The position numbers and the translations under genes were made by a program. The notes under the pieces were generated by a model, which was not told where the DNA came from, did no database searches, and worked only from the letters and a program-made list of their open reading frames with translations. Positions 36,192-46,836 of a stretch of 64,000 nt of DNA are shown piece by piece (within the stretch, counting starts at the first letter, position 1; each line of letters starts with the position of its first letter). The stretch is from Rhodococcoides trifolii (lineage in GTDB: Bacteria > Actinomycetota > Actinomycetes > Mycobacteriales > Mycobacteriaceae), in NCBI RefSeq assembly GCF_014635345.1, contig NZ_BMCU01000002.1, positions 806,001 through 870,000 of the forward strand, in the 5' to 3' direction.

Positions 36192-38101
36192 GTGATACGG
36201 CCGACTTTCTCAGCCGACACCCACCGTTTCAGACGCTGACCGAGAGCGAGCTGCACGAGCTCGCCGAGTCCGCGACGACCGAGCACTTCCGGTCGGGGGA
36301 CACCATCGTCGGCCGGGGCGTCGATGACGTCGACGCAGTGTGGATGGTGCGGTCCGGAACCGTGGCGCTGCTGCATCCCGACGATGCCGAGGGATCTGCG
36401 CCACTCGACGTCGTCGCCGCGGGCGGGTTGTTCGGATTCTCGGCGCTGCTGTCCGATTCTCGAACGGTATTCGTGGCCCGTGCGCTCACGGACGCAGTCG
36501 TGCACCGGCTGCCGGGACACTCGGTGCGACCGTATTTCGCGCGACCGGCGGGAACGAAGTATCTGGCTGGGGTGATCTCCGCGTCCTTCGGTGGCCGACC
36601 GCTCGACACCCGACCCCGCGCCGCACTGCCCACCGCAGCGGGCGATCCGGTGATGGGACGTTCCGACAGCGGCTCCGTCGGTGCCCTGGTCCGGCCGCAG
36701 CCGGTGACCGTCGATCCGGGCACGTCCATCCGCGATGCGGTGTGCACCATGACCGAGCTGGGCAGCTCCTACGTCGTCGTACCGCTTCGACACGGGCGAT
36801 TCGGCATCTTCACCGATCGGGATCTGCGCACCCGCGTCGTCGCCGCGGGGGTTCCGGTCGACGCCCCCGTGGAACGCGTGATGAGTGCCCCGGCCCGGAC
36901 CGTCGACCCCGATCGCACCCCCGCAGGTGTCCTCATGGAAATGCTCGAGCTCGGGGTGCGGCACATGGTCGTCGTCGACATCCGTGGTGGTCTGGTCGGA
37001 GTGGTCGAGAATTCCGAGCTGCTGTCCGATTCGACCGCGCAGAGCTTCTCACTGCGCCGGCGCATTGCGATGTCGACCTCGGCCGAGGCGCTCGTGTCCG
37101 CGAGCACCGGAATACGGCCGCTGCTGATCGACATGTACAGCACCGGGACCGCAGCGAGCGCTGCGAGCGGCATCCTGTCGGTCGTCGTGGACGCGGTGGT
37201 GCGCCGGGCCGTCGAGATCGCGCTCGTCGACCGCGGCGCCCACGACCCGATCGACGCCCGTGACGTGGCCTGGCTCTCGCTCGGCAGCGTCGGCAGGCGG
37301 GAGGCGATGCCGTCCTCCGACGTCGACAGTGCTCTCTCCTGGGCCGATCACCTCGCCGGGCGCGAGGCAGACCTTCGGGCTCTCGCAACCGACGTCCACC
37401 GCATACTCGACGCGTGCGGACTGCCGGCGGACACCAACAACGCCGTGGCGAGCAGCGTTCGGTTCTCACGGTCCTCCAGCGAGTGGCGCGTCGCGGCCCG
37501 TGAGTGGCTGAACGACCCGTTGGGAGACCGGGGAATCATCATGTCGTCCCTGTTGGTGGACGGCCGGGTCGTCTGGGGGAACGCCGATCTGCACACGGTC
37601 CCGGAGTCCTATCGTTCGATGGCCACCGACTTTCCCGAGGCGCTGCGGTTGCAGTTGCGAGAGGCGTTGGCGACACGGGCGCGAGTGCGATCCTTGCGTG
37701 ACGTACTGGCTCGGCGAGGAAACACCGTCGACCTCAAGACGCACGCAGTGGCTCCCATCGTCAACCTCGCACGCTGGGGAGGGTTGAGTGTGGGCGTCGC
37801 GTCCGCGTCGACACCCGCTCGACTCGCCGCGGCGGCCGGCAACGGAATGATCGGCACCGAGGACGCGCGGGTCCTCACCGAAGTCTTCGAGCTGTTGCAG
37901 CGTCTTCGATTCGCGCATCAGGTATCTCAGATCGAGCAGAACCACATTCCGGGCGACGTCGTGGTCCTGACCGAACTGACCCCGCTGGAGCGGAGCGTGC
38001 TGATGGATGCCATCCGCGAAGTCGCGTCCGTGCAGAAGAGAGTGGGGTACATCGCCGCCAACTCAGGAGTGCCCATGCCGGGTATACCGGGCGGTAGTTA
38101 A
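36188..38101 (+). CDS. cNMP-binding/CBS-pair/DUF294 nucleotidyltransferase-like signalling protein
   Basis: A 637-residue four-part protein. It has an N-terminal cyclic-nucleotide-binding domain (about 10-125) and a CBS pair (about 165-285, with GIFTDRDLRTRVVAAG). A DUF294 nucleotidyltransferase domain has the active-site pattern GSVGRREAMPSSDVD (366-380), and a C-terminal DUF294_C helical domain follows. The architecture recalls GlnD-type uridylyltransferases without the HD and ACT domains. It overlaps the choline oxidase stop (GTGA) and precedes iclR. A role in sensing energy state or modifying a partner of the choline pathway is inference; no target is known. Confidence 0.83.
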   Translation: MSDTADFLSRHPPFQTLTESELHELAESATTEHFRSGDTIVGRGVDDVDAVWMVRSGTVALLHPDDAEGSAPLDVVAAGGLFGFSALLSDSRTVFVARALTDAVVHRLPGHSVRPYFARPAGTKYLAGVISASFGGRPLDTRPRAALPTAAGDPVMGRSDSGSVGALVRPQPVTVDPGTSIRDAVCTMTELGSSYVVVPLRHGRFGIFTDRDLRTRVVAAGVPVDAPVERVMSAPARTVDPDRTPAGVLMEMLELGVRHMVVVDIRGGLVGVVENSELLSDSTAQSFSLRRRIAMSTSAEALVSASTGIRPLLIDMYSTGTAASAASGILSVVVDAVVRRAVEIALVDRGAHDPIDARDVAWLSLGSVGRREAMPSSDVDSALSWADHLAGREADLRALATDVHRILDACGLPADTNNAVASSVRFSRSSSEWRVAAREWLNDPLGDRGIIMSSLLVDGRVVWGNADLHTVPESYRSMATDFPEALRLQLREALATRARVRSLRDVLARRGNTVDLKTHAVAPIVNLARWGGLSVGVASASTPARLAAAAGNGMIGTEDARVLTEVFELLQRLRFAHQVSQIEQNHIPGDVVVLTELTPLERSVLMDAIREVASVQKRVGYIAANSGVPMPGIPGGS

Positions 38102-38112
38102 GCTGAACCGCA

Positions 38113-38907
38113 ATGCACCCGACCACGACCACCCAGACACCCGCGGAGCGCGGGGGCGCCGCAGTCCAGTCCGTCGATCGCGCTCTGTTGGTCCTGGAGA
38201 TCATCGCCCGGCACGGAAGTGCGGGTGTCACGGCCATCGCGGACGAGCTCGGTGTGCACAAGTCCACGGTATCGAGGCTGATCGGTGTCCTGGATGCGCG
38301 CGGCTACGTCGAGCAGATGGGCGAACGGGGCAAGTACCGGCTCGGATTCTCGATCGTGCGCCTGGCCGGGTCGGCGACGGCACAGCGCGACCTGGCCCGG
38401 CTCGGACAGTCGATCTGCGACGTTCTCGCGGACAAGGTCGGCGAGACGGTGAACCTCGCGGTACTCGACGGGGACAGGGCCATCAACGTGGTCGAAGCCC
38501 GATCGGAGTCCGAGGTCGCGTTGCGGACCTGGGTCGGTCAGAGCAGCCCGGCGCACGCAACGTCGAGCGGCAAGGTTCTACTCAGTGGACTCAGCGCAGA
38601 AGACCTTCGGGACAGACTGAACCACCGCCTCGAAACGTTCACCGAGACAACGATCGGAACGTTGGGTGCGCTGGAGAAGGAACTGGCCTCCATCCGCGAC
38701 AGCGGGTGGGCATCGGTGCACGAGGAACTCGAAATCGGGCTCAATGCCGTGTCGGCACCCGTGCGCGACCATACGTCGGATGTCGTTGCGGCACTGAGCG
38801 TGTCGGGCCCGTCCTACAGGCTGCGCCCCGAGACCTTCGCGGAGGTCGCCGCGGAGGCACGGGGCGCAGCCGACGAGATCGGTCGGAAATTGGGCTACGT
38901 CGGTTAG
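38113..38907 (+). CDS. IclR-family transcriptional regulator
   Basis: A 264-residue regulator with an N-terminal winged helix (VTAIADELGVHKSTVSRLIGVL) and a C-terminal GAF-like effector domain (GETVNLAVLDGDRAINVVEARS; SPAHATSSGKVLLSGLS; VSAPVRD). It is the only DNA-binding regulator in the choline locus and the best candidate for binding the TGTTGCG boxes at 26.6-26.8 kb. The ATG follows TAAGCT (38099-38104) by 8 bases, so it may also be transcribed on its own as a leaderless mRNA. The effector could be choline, betaine or a demethylated product. Confidence 0.9.
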   Translation: MHPTTTTQTPAERGGAAVQSVDRALLVLEIIARHGSAGVTAIADELGVHKSTVSRLIGVLDARGYVEQMGERGKYRLGFSIVRLAGSATAQRDLARLGQSICDVLADKVGETVNLAVLDGDRAINVVEARSESEVALRTWVGQSSPAHATSSGKVLLSGLSAEDLRDRLNHRLETFTETTIGTLGALEKELASIRDSGWASVHEELEIGLNAVSAPVRDHTSDVVAALSVSGPSYRLRPETFAEVAAEARGAADEIGRKLGYVG

Positions 38908-39569
38908 CTCGCGGCACGCCATTCTGCGGTGCGTTCCTCGGTGGCCTCGGCCAGCGCCTTCTCCGCGTCGTCGCGTCCGAAGTCCTTGCCGTAGACCGGG
39001 GTTCCGGGTTGCTGACGCCACGACTGCGCGAGTGATCCGCCGTCGACCGGGTCGAATCCGAGCTCGTCCACCAGCTCGAACACCACGTTCTTCTGGGGTC
39101 CGTCCTCGCCGGCAACGGGGAGTGCGATGCGGTCGGCCGATCCGGCGGGCTTCGCACTGTTCAGAAGATGCTTCCACCAGATGCCGTTGAACACCTTGTA
39201 GACCGGTGCACCGATCTGCTCGGAGACCCACACGCTCTCGGCAGTGCCGTTCTCGATCGCGTCGATGGCGCCGTCGCGCTGCTGCGGGTAGTAGTTGTTC
39301 GTTTCGATCACCGGCGCACCATCTTTGCGGGCGTCGACGATGCCGTCGGCGAGGTCCGGCACGTTCTTCTGCGGAATGCTCAGAATCACCAGGTCGGCGT
39401 CGGCTGCAGCGTCCTTCGCCCACACGGCGGTGGCGCCGGTTTCCGTCGACAGTTCCGCCAGGGTCTCGGGGCTGCGGGAATTCGAGACGCGGACGTCGTG
39501 GCCGAGCGCGGTGAGTCGCCGGGTCAGTGTGCCGCCGATGTCTCCTGCGCCGATGATGCCGATCTTCAT
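38904..39569 (-). CDS. NADP/F420-type oxidoreductase
   Basis: A 221-residue single-domain Rossmann protein of the coenzyme F420-dependent NADP reductase (NAD_binding, COG2085) family. The N-terminal KIGIIGAGDIGGTLTRRLTALGHDVRVSNSRSP carries the nucleotide loop and the basic residues expected for NADP. Whether F420 is really used cannot be decided. It is convergent with iclR, with a 4-base overlap of stops. An AGAAGG ribosome site precedes the ATG. A role in choline metabolism is not evident. Confidence 0.78.
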   Translation of the reverse strand: MKIGIIGAGDIGGTLTRRLTALGHDVRVSNSRSPETLAELSTETGATAVWAKDAAADADLVILSIPQKNVPDLADGIVDARKDGAPVIETNNYYPQQRDGAIDAIENGTAESVWVSEQIGAPVYKVFNGIWWKHLLNSAKPAGSADRIALPVAGEDGPQKNVVFELVDELGFDPVDGGSLAQSWRQQPGTPVYGKDFGRDDAEKALAEATEERTAEWRAAS

Positions 39570-39645
39570 GATGAGCCTTCTTTCGATTAGCGGAGCGTAC
39601 TAGTCGGCAACCGTGGGGCTGATGGGGAAATTCCGAGCGTGGCCG

Positions 39646-39651
39646 TAGGGT
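39646..39651 (+). promoter_or_regulatory. -10 element of the acyl-CoA synthetase gene
   Basis: TAGGGT lies 7 bases before the ATG at 39659, giving a probable leaderless transcript. The gene is separated by 89 bases from the divergent reductase gene. Confidence 0.45.
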
Positions 39652-39658
39652 CTGATTC

Positions 39659-41362
39659 ATGACGCAGATCACACCGGCCTACGACGCCTTCCGCGACGCC
39701 CGCGACCGACTGCTCGCCTCGCGCGACGACTACGACACTGCCGTACGCGAATTCGTCTGGCCCGAGGTAGGCGAAACCTTCAACTGGGCGGTCGATTGGT
39801 TCGACCGCATCGCACGCGGGAACGACACCACGGCGCTGTGGATCGTCGAGGAGAACGGCGACGAAGCGAAGTACACGTTCGACGAGATCGCGCACCGCTC
39901 CGATCAGGTGGGCCGCTGGCTCGAGCGCAGCGGCATCGGCAAAGGCGACGCCGTCATGCTCATGCTCGGCAATCAGGTCGAGTTGTGGGAGTCCATGCTC
40001 GCCGTCATGAAGCTCGGCGCCGTGCTGATGCCGACCGCAGCCGCCGCGGGTCCAGCCGACTTGACCGACCGGGTCACCCGGGGTGGCGCCAAAGCTGTCA
40101 TCGTCGGATCGGCCGACACGGCCAAGTTCGACGACGTGCCGGGCGATTTCCTGCGGATTGCGGTCGGCGCCTCCGTGGACGGATGGGTCTCCTACGGCGA
40201 TGCGTCCGACGTGACCGACCCCACTCCGTTCGAGACCGTAACCGCTGCAACGGATCGGCTCCTGCTGTACTTCACTTCGGGTACGACGAGCCGGCCCAAG
40301 CTCGTCGAGCACACGCAGGTGTCCTATCCGGTCGGCCATCTCACGACGATGTACTTCCTCGGCGTGAAGCCCGGAGACGTGCACCTCAACATCAGCTCGC
40401 CCGGGTGGGCCAAGCACGCGTGGAGCTGCTTCTTCGCGCCGTGGATCGCTGAGGCGACAATCTTCGTCTACAACTACTCGCGGTTCGACGCCCCGTCGCT
40501 TCTGAATCAGATCCGGCGGGCGAACGTCACCACCTTCTGCGCCCCACCGACCGTGTGGCGCATGCTGATTCAAGCCGACTTGTCCGGTGGGCCCGGCGTG
40601 CTGCGTGAGACAATCGGCGCGGGGGAGCCGCTGAACCCGGAGGTCATCGGGCGTATCCGCAGCGAGTGGGGCCTGACGATCAGAGACGGATTCGGGCAGA
40701 CCGAAACCACCGCTCTGGTGGCGAATTCGCCCGGCTCCGAACTGAAGTCGGGGTCGATGGGCCGGCCGCTTCCCGGTGTGCCCGTCGTCCTCGTCGATCC
40801 GGCCACGGGCGAACTGGCCGACGAGGGGGAGATCTGCCTCGACCTCACGGTTCGGCCGCTCAACCTGATGACGGGGTACGTCGGCAATGCCGAACGCAAC
40901 TCCGAGGTGATGGCCGGCGGCTACTACCACACCGGCGACGTCGCCTCGCGGGATGCGGAGGGCTACATCACCTACGTCGGCCGTACCGACGACGTCTTCA
41001 AGGCGTCCGACTACAAGGTCTCACCGTTCGAACTCGAGAGCGTACTGATCGAGCACCCCGCCGTGGCGGAGGCGGCAGTGGTTCCTGCTCCGGACGAGAC
41101 CAGGTTGGCCGTCCCGAAGGCGTACATCGCGCTCGCCGCCGGATGGGAACCGAACGAGGACACGGCGTTTCAGATCCTGAAGTACGCGCGCGAGCACCTC
41201 GCACCATACCTACGTGTCCGTCGAATCGAGTTCTACGAGCTGCCCAAGACCATGTCCGGGAAGATCCGACGGGTCGAGTTGCGGAATCGCGAGTTGGCGG
41301 AGTCGGCAGGCATCAGCGGAGAATATCGAGACGACCAGTTCCCCGCGCTGCGAGGAAACTAG
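39659..41362 (+). CDS. AMP-forming acyl-CoA synthetase
   Basis: An ANL-superfamily ligase of 567 residues activating a carboxylic acid to its CoA ester. Motif A3 reads YFTSGTTSRPKLVEH, A5 is DGFGQTETT, A8 is YHTGDVASRDAEGYITYVGRTDDVFKASDYKVSPFELE, and the catalytic Lys lies in KTMSGKIRR (A10). Length and the N-terminal block resemble acetyl-CoA and medium-chain acyl-CoA synthetases; the chain length cannot be set from sequence. It is followed after 20 bases by the glucosidase gene. Confidence 0.87.
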   Translation: MTQITPAYDAFRDARDRLLASRDDYDTAVREFVWPEVGETFNWAVDWFDRIARGNDTTALWIVEENGDEAKYTFDEIAHRSDQVGRWLERSGIGKGDAVMLMLGNQVELWESMLAVMKLGAVLMPTAAAAGPADLTDRVTRGGAKAVIVGSADTAKFDDVPGDFLRIAVGASVDGWVSYGDASDVTDPTPFETVTAATDRLLLYFTSGTTSRPKLVEHTQVSYPVGHLTTMYFLGVKPGDVHLNISSPGWAKHAWSCFFAPWIAEATIFVYNYSRFDAPSLLNQIRRANVTTFCAPPTVWRMLIQADLSGGPGVLRETIGAGEPLNPEVIGRIRSEWGLTIRDGFGQTETTALVANSPGSELKSGSMGRPLPGVPVVLVDPATGELADEGEICLDLTVRPLNLMTGYVGNAERNSEVMAGGYYHTGDVASRDAEGYITYVGRTDDVFKASDYKVSPFELESVLIEHPAVAEAAVVPAPDETRLAVPKAYIALAAGWEPNEDTAFQILKYAREHLAPYLRVRRIEFYELPKTMSGKIRRVELRNRELAESAGISGEYRDDQFPALRGN

Positions 41363-41382
41363 CCACCCGTCACACTGTCTCG

Positions 41383-44061
41383 GTGACCGACGAGACGCCA
41401 GTGGAGCATCCCACCGCAGAACACGCCCGCCTCGCCGAATCACCCGGCGTTCTCGGGGCCTGGCGAACCTGGGGTCCCTACCTGTCCGGTCGGCAGTGGG
41501 GCACCGTGCGCGAGGACTATTCGGCCGACGGCAACGCCTGGGATTCGTTTCCTTTCGACCACGCCCGATCGCGGGCGTACCGCTGGGGAGAGGACGGGCT
41601 GGGCGGAATCTGCGACCGGTTCGGATTCCTCAACTTCGCTGTTGCGCTGTGGAATCGGAAGGATCCGATTCTGAAGGAACGACTTTTCGGTCTCACCAAC
41701 GGGGAAGGTAATCACGGGGAGGACGCCAAGGAATACTGGTGGTCCATCGACGGCACCCCGTCCCACAGTTGGATGCAGTGGCTCTACCGGTACCCGCACG
41801 CCGAGTACCCCTACTCCGAGCTGCGCGCACAGAGTGCCGCCCGCGGACGCGACGACCGTGAGTTCGAATTGGGCGACACCGGCATCCTGGCCGAGAACCG
41901 GTTCTTCGATGTCCAGATGACCTACGCCAAGGCATCACCGGACGACGTCTGCATCGTCGTCGACGTCACCAATCACGGGCCGGAGTCCGCGTCGGTGGAT
42001 GTGCTTCCCCACCTGTGGCTGCGCAACACATGGTCGTGGGGGCGCGACACCCGTGGCGGGTCCATCCGCGACATCACGAACGGCCTCCTCGTCAGCGGCC
42101 TCGCCGCGGTCGAGGTCGAGCACGGATTCCTCGGCCGCTACTTCCTCGCCGGCGAGAGCAACCCCGAACTGTTGTTCTGCGACAACGAATCCAATCTCGT
42201 CGACCTGTTCGGCGAGGAGGCAAATCTGTCTGCGTACACGAAGGACGGGATCGACCGGTACGTCGTGGCGGGCGAGGACACCGTCAACCCGGACGGAGTC
42301 GGTACCAAGGCAGCGTTCTTCTACCGTTTCGACGACGTCGAACCCGGCGGTACGCGCCGCATCCGCCTGCGGATGACGACCACCGTTCCCGACAGCGAGA
42401 CCTTCGGGTCGGGCTTCGACGCGGTCCTGGCCGACCGGCACCGGGAGGCCGACCACTTCTACGATCACGTGATCGGTCCCGAACTCGGCGAACAGGACCG
42501 ACACATCGCCCGCCGTGCCTACGCAGGTTTGCTGTGGTGCAAGCAGCTGTACCGGTACGACGTCAATCAGTGGCTCGAGGGCGACCCGGTGGGAGCGCAT
42601 GCGCCCGACTCGCGCTCGGGTCCCAAAGCGCGCAACGCCTCGTGGTCACACCTGTCTCTCGCCGACATCGTCTCGATGCCGGACGAGTGGGAGTACCCGT
42701 GGTTCGCAGCCTGGGACCTCGCGTTCCACGCCATCCCGCTGGCTCACGTCGATCCGGACTTCGCCAAGGAACAGCTGGTACTGATGTGCCGGGAGTGGGC
42801 GATGCACCCCAATGGCCAGTTGCCGGCGTACGAGTGGGAGTTCGGAGACGTCAACCCACCGGTTCACGCCTGGGCCGCGTGGCAGGTGTACCGCATCGAC
42901 GGGCACCGCGATCGCAGCTTTCTGGTCCGGGTCTTCACCAAGCTACTGCTCAATTTTTCGTGGTGGGTCAACCGCAAGGACGCAGAGGGGTCCAACCTGT
43001 TCGAGGGCGGATTCCTCGGGATGGACAACATCGGACTGTTCAACCGGTCCGATCCGCTGCCCCCCGGATTTCGACTCGAGCAGTCCGACGCCACGAGCTG
43101 GATGGCGTTCTACTGCCAGCAGATGCTGAAAATTGCTCTGGAGCTGGCCCGATACGACTCGGCCTGGGACGACGTCGCGACCAAGTTCTTCACGCACTTC
43201 CTGTCCATCGCGAACGCGGTCGGGTCGTTCGGATCGGCGCACACCTCGCTGTGGAACGAGGAGGACGGCTTCTTCTACGACGTGTTGGTGCAGTCGAACG
43301 GCGAAGCCCTCCCCATGCGGGTGCGTTCCATGGTCGGCCTGCTCCCGATCCTGGCGGCGACCGAAATTCACCCGTGGGTCGCCGAGGAGTGCCCGGACCT
43401 GATGTCGCGGTTCCGCTGGGTGGCGCGCCGGCGACCGGAGACGATCAGTCCCATGCTGATTCGCAATTCCGGCGGCAAGGTCAAGACCATGCTCAGTCTC
43501 GTCGAACCCGACAAACTGCGGCGCATTCTCGAGCGGATGTTCGACTCGGAGGAGTTCCTGTCGTCGTTCGGGATCAGGTCGCTGTCGGCGTCGTACCGCG
43601 ACGGCATGACGATGGATGTCGACGGTCGCAGCCTGTCCATCGGCTACGAACCGGGGGAGTCGCGTACCGGAATGTTCGGTGGGAACTCGAATTGGCGTGG
43701 GCCCGTGTGGTTTCCGGTCAATGTGCTGCTCGCGGACAAGATTCGGGCGTACGGCCGCTACTACGGTGACACCTTCACCATCGAGGTGCCCACCGGTTCC
43801 GGCAACGTCGTCACGCTGCGCGAGGCGGCCAACATCATCGAGCGTGGACTGGCCGATCTGTTCCGGACCGTGAACGGAAAACGCCCGGCCGACGGGGACC
43901 GTATCGAGTCCAGTGACGACCCGTTGTGGTCCGCGCATCCCACGTTCAACGAGTACTTCGACGGCGATACCGGCGAGGGTCTCGGTGCCAGTCATCAGAC
44001 GGGATGGACGGCGCTGGTGGCGCATCTGCTGAACCCCTCCCTCCCGTCGCATCAGAGGTAA
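41383..44061 (+). CDS. GH63-like glucosidase (mannosyl-oligosaccharide glucosidase family)
   Basis: A large 892-residue protein with an (alpha/alpha)6 catalytic domain in its second half. The GH63/MGH1-type blocks are [59 protein letters not shown] and NSNWRGPVW. The N-terminal half is a beta-rich domain beginning [30 protein letters not shown]. There is no signal peptide, so it should be cytoplasmic and act on an alpha-linked glucoside, perhaps a compatible solute or glucosylglycerate-like compound. The GTG at 41383 is the first start after the preceding gene that keeps the conserved region. Confidence 0.8.
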   Translation: MTDETPVEHPTAEHARLAESPGVLGAWRTWGPYLSGRQWGTVREDYSADGNAWDSFPFDHARSRAYRWGEDGLGGICDRFGFLNFAVALWNRKDPILKERLFGLTNGEGNHGEDAKEYWWSIDGTPSHSWMQWLYRYPHAEYPYSELRAQSAARGRDDREFELGDTGILAENRFFDVQMTYAKASPDDVCIVVDVTNHGPESASVDVLPHLWLRNTWSWGRDTRGGSIRDITNGLLVSGLAAVEVEHGFLGRYFLAGESNPELLFCDNESNLVDLFGEEANLSAYTKDGIDRYVVAGEDTVNPDGVGTKAAFFYRFDDVEPGGTRRIRLRMTTTVPDSETFGSGFDAVLADRHREADHFYDHVIGPELGEQDRHIARRAYAGLLWCKQLYRYDVNQWLEGDPVGAHAPDSRSGPKARNASWSHLSLADIVSMPDEWEYPWFAAWDLAFHAIPLAHVDPDFAKEQLVLMCREWAMHPNGQLPAYEWEFGDVNPPVHAWAAWQVYRIDGHRDRSFLVRVFTKLLLNFSWWVNRKDAEGSNLFEGGFLGMDNIGLFNRSDPLPPGFRLEQSDATSWMAFYCQQMLKIALELARYDSAWDDVATKFFTHFLSIANAVGSFGSAHTSLWNEEDGFFYDVLVQSNGEALPMRVRSMVGLLPILAATEIHPWVAEECPDLMSRFRWVARRRPETISPMLIRNSGGKVKTMLSLVEPDKLRRILERMFDSEEFLSSFGIRSLSASYRDGMTMDVDGRSLSIGYEPGESRTGMFGGNSNWRGPVWFPVNVLLADKIRAYGRYYGDTFTIEVPTGSGNVVTLREAANIIERGLADLFRTVNGKRPADGDRIESSDDPLWSAHPTFNEYFDGDTGEGLGASHQTGWTALVAHLLNPSLPSHQR

Positions 44062-44074
44062 GTACGTTGGCATC

Positions 44075-45184
44075 ATGAAGATCCGCGGCGCAGTTCTGGA
44101 GGAGATCGGCCGGCAGCGTCCGTTCGCCGATTCCCGGCCCATCACCGTCTCCGATCTCGAACTCGACCCGCCGGGGGAGAACGAGATCCTGGTCCGGATC
44201 GAAGCGGCAGGCCTGTGCCACTCGGATCTGTCCGTCGTCGACGGCAACCGTGTCCGACCGGTCCCGATGCTCCTCGGTCACGAAGCCGCGGGCATCGTGG
44301 AGCAACTCGGATCCGGAGTCGACGACGTCGAAGTCGGCACGCGCGTCGTCATGACGTTTCTGCCCCGCTGCGGTGATTGCCCGGCTTGCGACTCGAACGG
44401 GCGCATGCCGTGCGTCAATGGCAGCGCGGCCAACAACGAGGGCACCTTGCTGGGCGGCGGCTTGCGACTGCACCGTGACGGCAACGAGGTCAAACACCAC
44501 CTCGGTGTGTCCGGCTTCGCGACCCACGCCGTGGTGGACCGTCGCTCCGTGGTCCCGGTGGGGTCCGACGTCCCACCTGCCGTGGCAGCGGTACTGGGGT
44601 GTGCGGTGCTGACCGGGGGAGGCGCGATCCTCAATGCCGCGCACCCGCAGCCCGGAGATTCGATCATGGTGGTGGGGCTCGGCGGTGTAGGCATGGCCGC
44701 AGTCCTCACCGCGGCATCGCTCGGACATGGTGACGTGATCGGGGTCGACTCCGTACCGGAGAAGCTCGTCACCGCCCGCGAACTCGGTGCCACCCGGGTG
44801 TTCACCCCGCAGGAAGTTGCCGACCAGGGCATCCGTGCGACCATCGTGGTCGAGGCCGCCGGCAACGCCCGCGCATTCGAAACTGCCGTTGCGGCAACCG
44901 CTCCCGGCGGAACGACCGTCACCGTCGGACTTCCCGCACCCGACGCCCGATCGTCCATCTCGCCGCTGGGACTCGTGGCGGAGGCGCGCACCATCGTCGG
45001 CAGTTACCTCGGCTCCGCCGTACCGGCGCGCGACATCCCGCGGTACGAGCAGATGTGGCGCGACGGCAACTTCCCCGTCGAGAAGCTCGTGTCCTCGACG
45101 ATCACACTGGACGAGATCAACGCCGGAATGGACGAGTTGGCGGACGGACGAGCCATTCGTCAGGTGATCGAGTTCGCCGATTAG
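44075..45184 (+). CDS. Zinc-dependent alcohol dehydrogenase (MDR family)
   Basis: A 369-residue medium-chain dehydrogenase. The catalytic zinc ligands are in GLCHSD and LLGHEAAG, the structural zinc site is CGDCPACDSNGRMPC, and the NAD fold has VVGLGGVGMAAV followed by VDSVPEKL, where the Asp favours NAD. It resembles the class III/alcohol dehydrogenase C branch. TACGTT lies 6 bases before the ATG (leaderless). It sits between the glucosidase and dapB. Substrate unknown; a role in formaldehyde removal from the demethylation pathway is only a thought, since the sequence does not identify it as the mycothiol-dependent enzyme. Confidence 0.82.
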   Translation: MKIRGAVLEEIGRQRPFADSRPITVSDLELDPPGENEILVRIEAAGLCHSDLSVVDGNRVRPVPMLLGHEAAGIVEQLGSGVDDVEVGTRVVMTFLPRCGDCPACDSNGRMPCVNGSAANNEGTLLGGGLRLHRDGNEVKHHLGVSGFATHAVVDRRSVVPVGSDVPPAVAAVLGCAVLTGGGAILNAAHPQPGDSIMVVGLGGVGMAAVLTAASLGHGDVIGVDSVPEKLVTARELGATRVFTPQEVADQGIRATIVVEAAGNARAFETAVAATAPGGTTVTVGLPAPDARSSISPLGLVAEARTIVGSYLGSAVPARDIPRYEQMWRDGNFPVEKLVSSTITLDEINAGMDELADGRAIRQVIEFAD

Positions 45185-46394
<1,210 letters not shown>

Positions 46395-46398
<4 letters not shown>

Positions 46399-46835
46399 CG
46401 GCCACACTCCTGGTTGTCCATCACACCCCGTCACCCCCGCTCGCCGACGTTCTGGACGCCGTCCTGACCGGCGCTCGGGACCCGTCGATCACGGGTGTCG
46501 ACGTGGTGGTGCGGCCCGCCCTCGGTGCGTCCATTTCGGACGTCCTCGCCGCAGACGGCTTCCTGTTCGGGACGCCGGCCAACTTCGGCTACATGTCCGG
46601 TGCGCTGAAGCACTTCTTCGACACCGTCTACTACCCGTGCTCGGGCGCCGTGGCCGGGAAACCGTGGGGCGGATGGGTGTACGGAAACAACGACACGGCG
46701 GGCGCAACCGCGTCCATTCAGCGGATCGCCAGGGGGTGGGGGCTGTCACAGGCGTCCGAAGTCCTCGAGTTGCAGTCGGTCGATCGTGAGAGGTGCCTCG
46801 AGCTGGGTGGGACGCTGGCTGCGACGTTGATGTAG
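46395..46835 (+). CDS. Flavodoxin-like/NAD(P)H-FMN reductase-like protein
   Basis: A 146-residue flavodoxin-fold protein. LLVVHHTPSPPLADVLDAVL corresponds to the FMN phosphate loop, and FGTPANFGYMSGALKHFFDTVYYP is the typical family block. It is the Rv2771c-type neighbour of dapB. Translation is coupled to the membrane protein upstream. The electron donor and acceptor are unknown. Confidence 0.76.
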
Positions 46836-46836
46836 G

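Noticed and set aside
44075-45184. Assigning the alcohol dehydrogenase as mycothiol-dependent formaldehyde dehydrogenase of the demethylation pathway
   Set aside because: It is a generic zinc MDR by motif, separated from the choline genes by three unrelated genes; the context alone is not enough.
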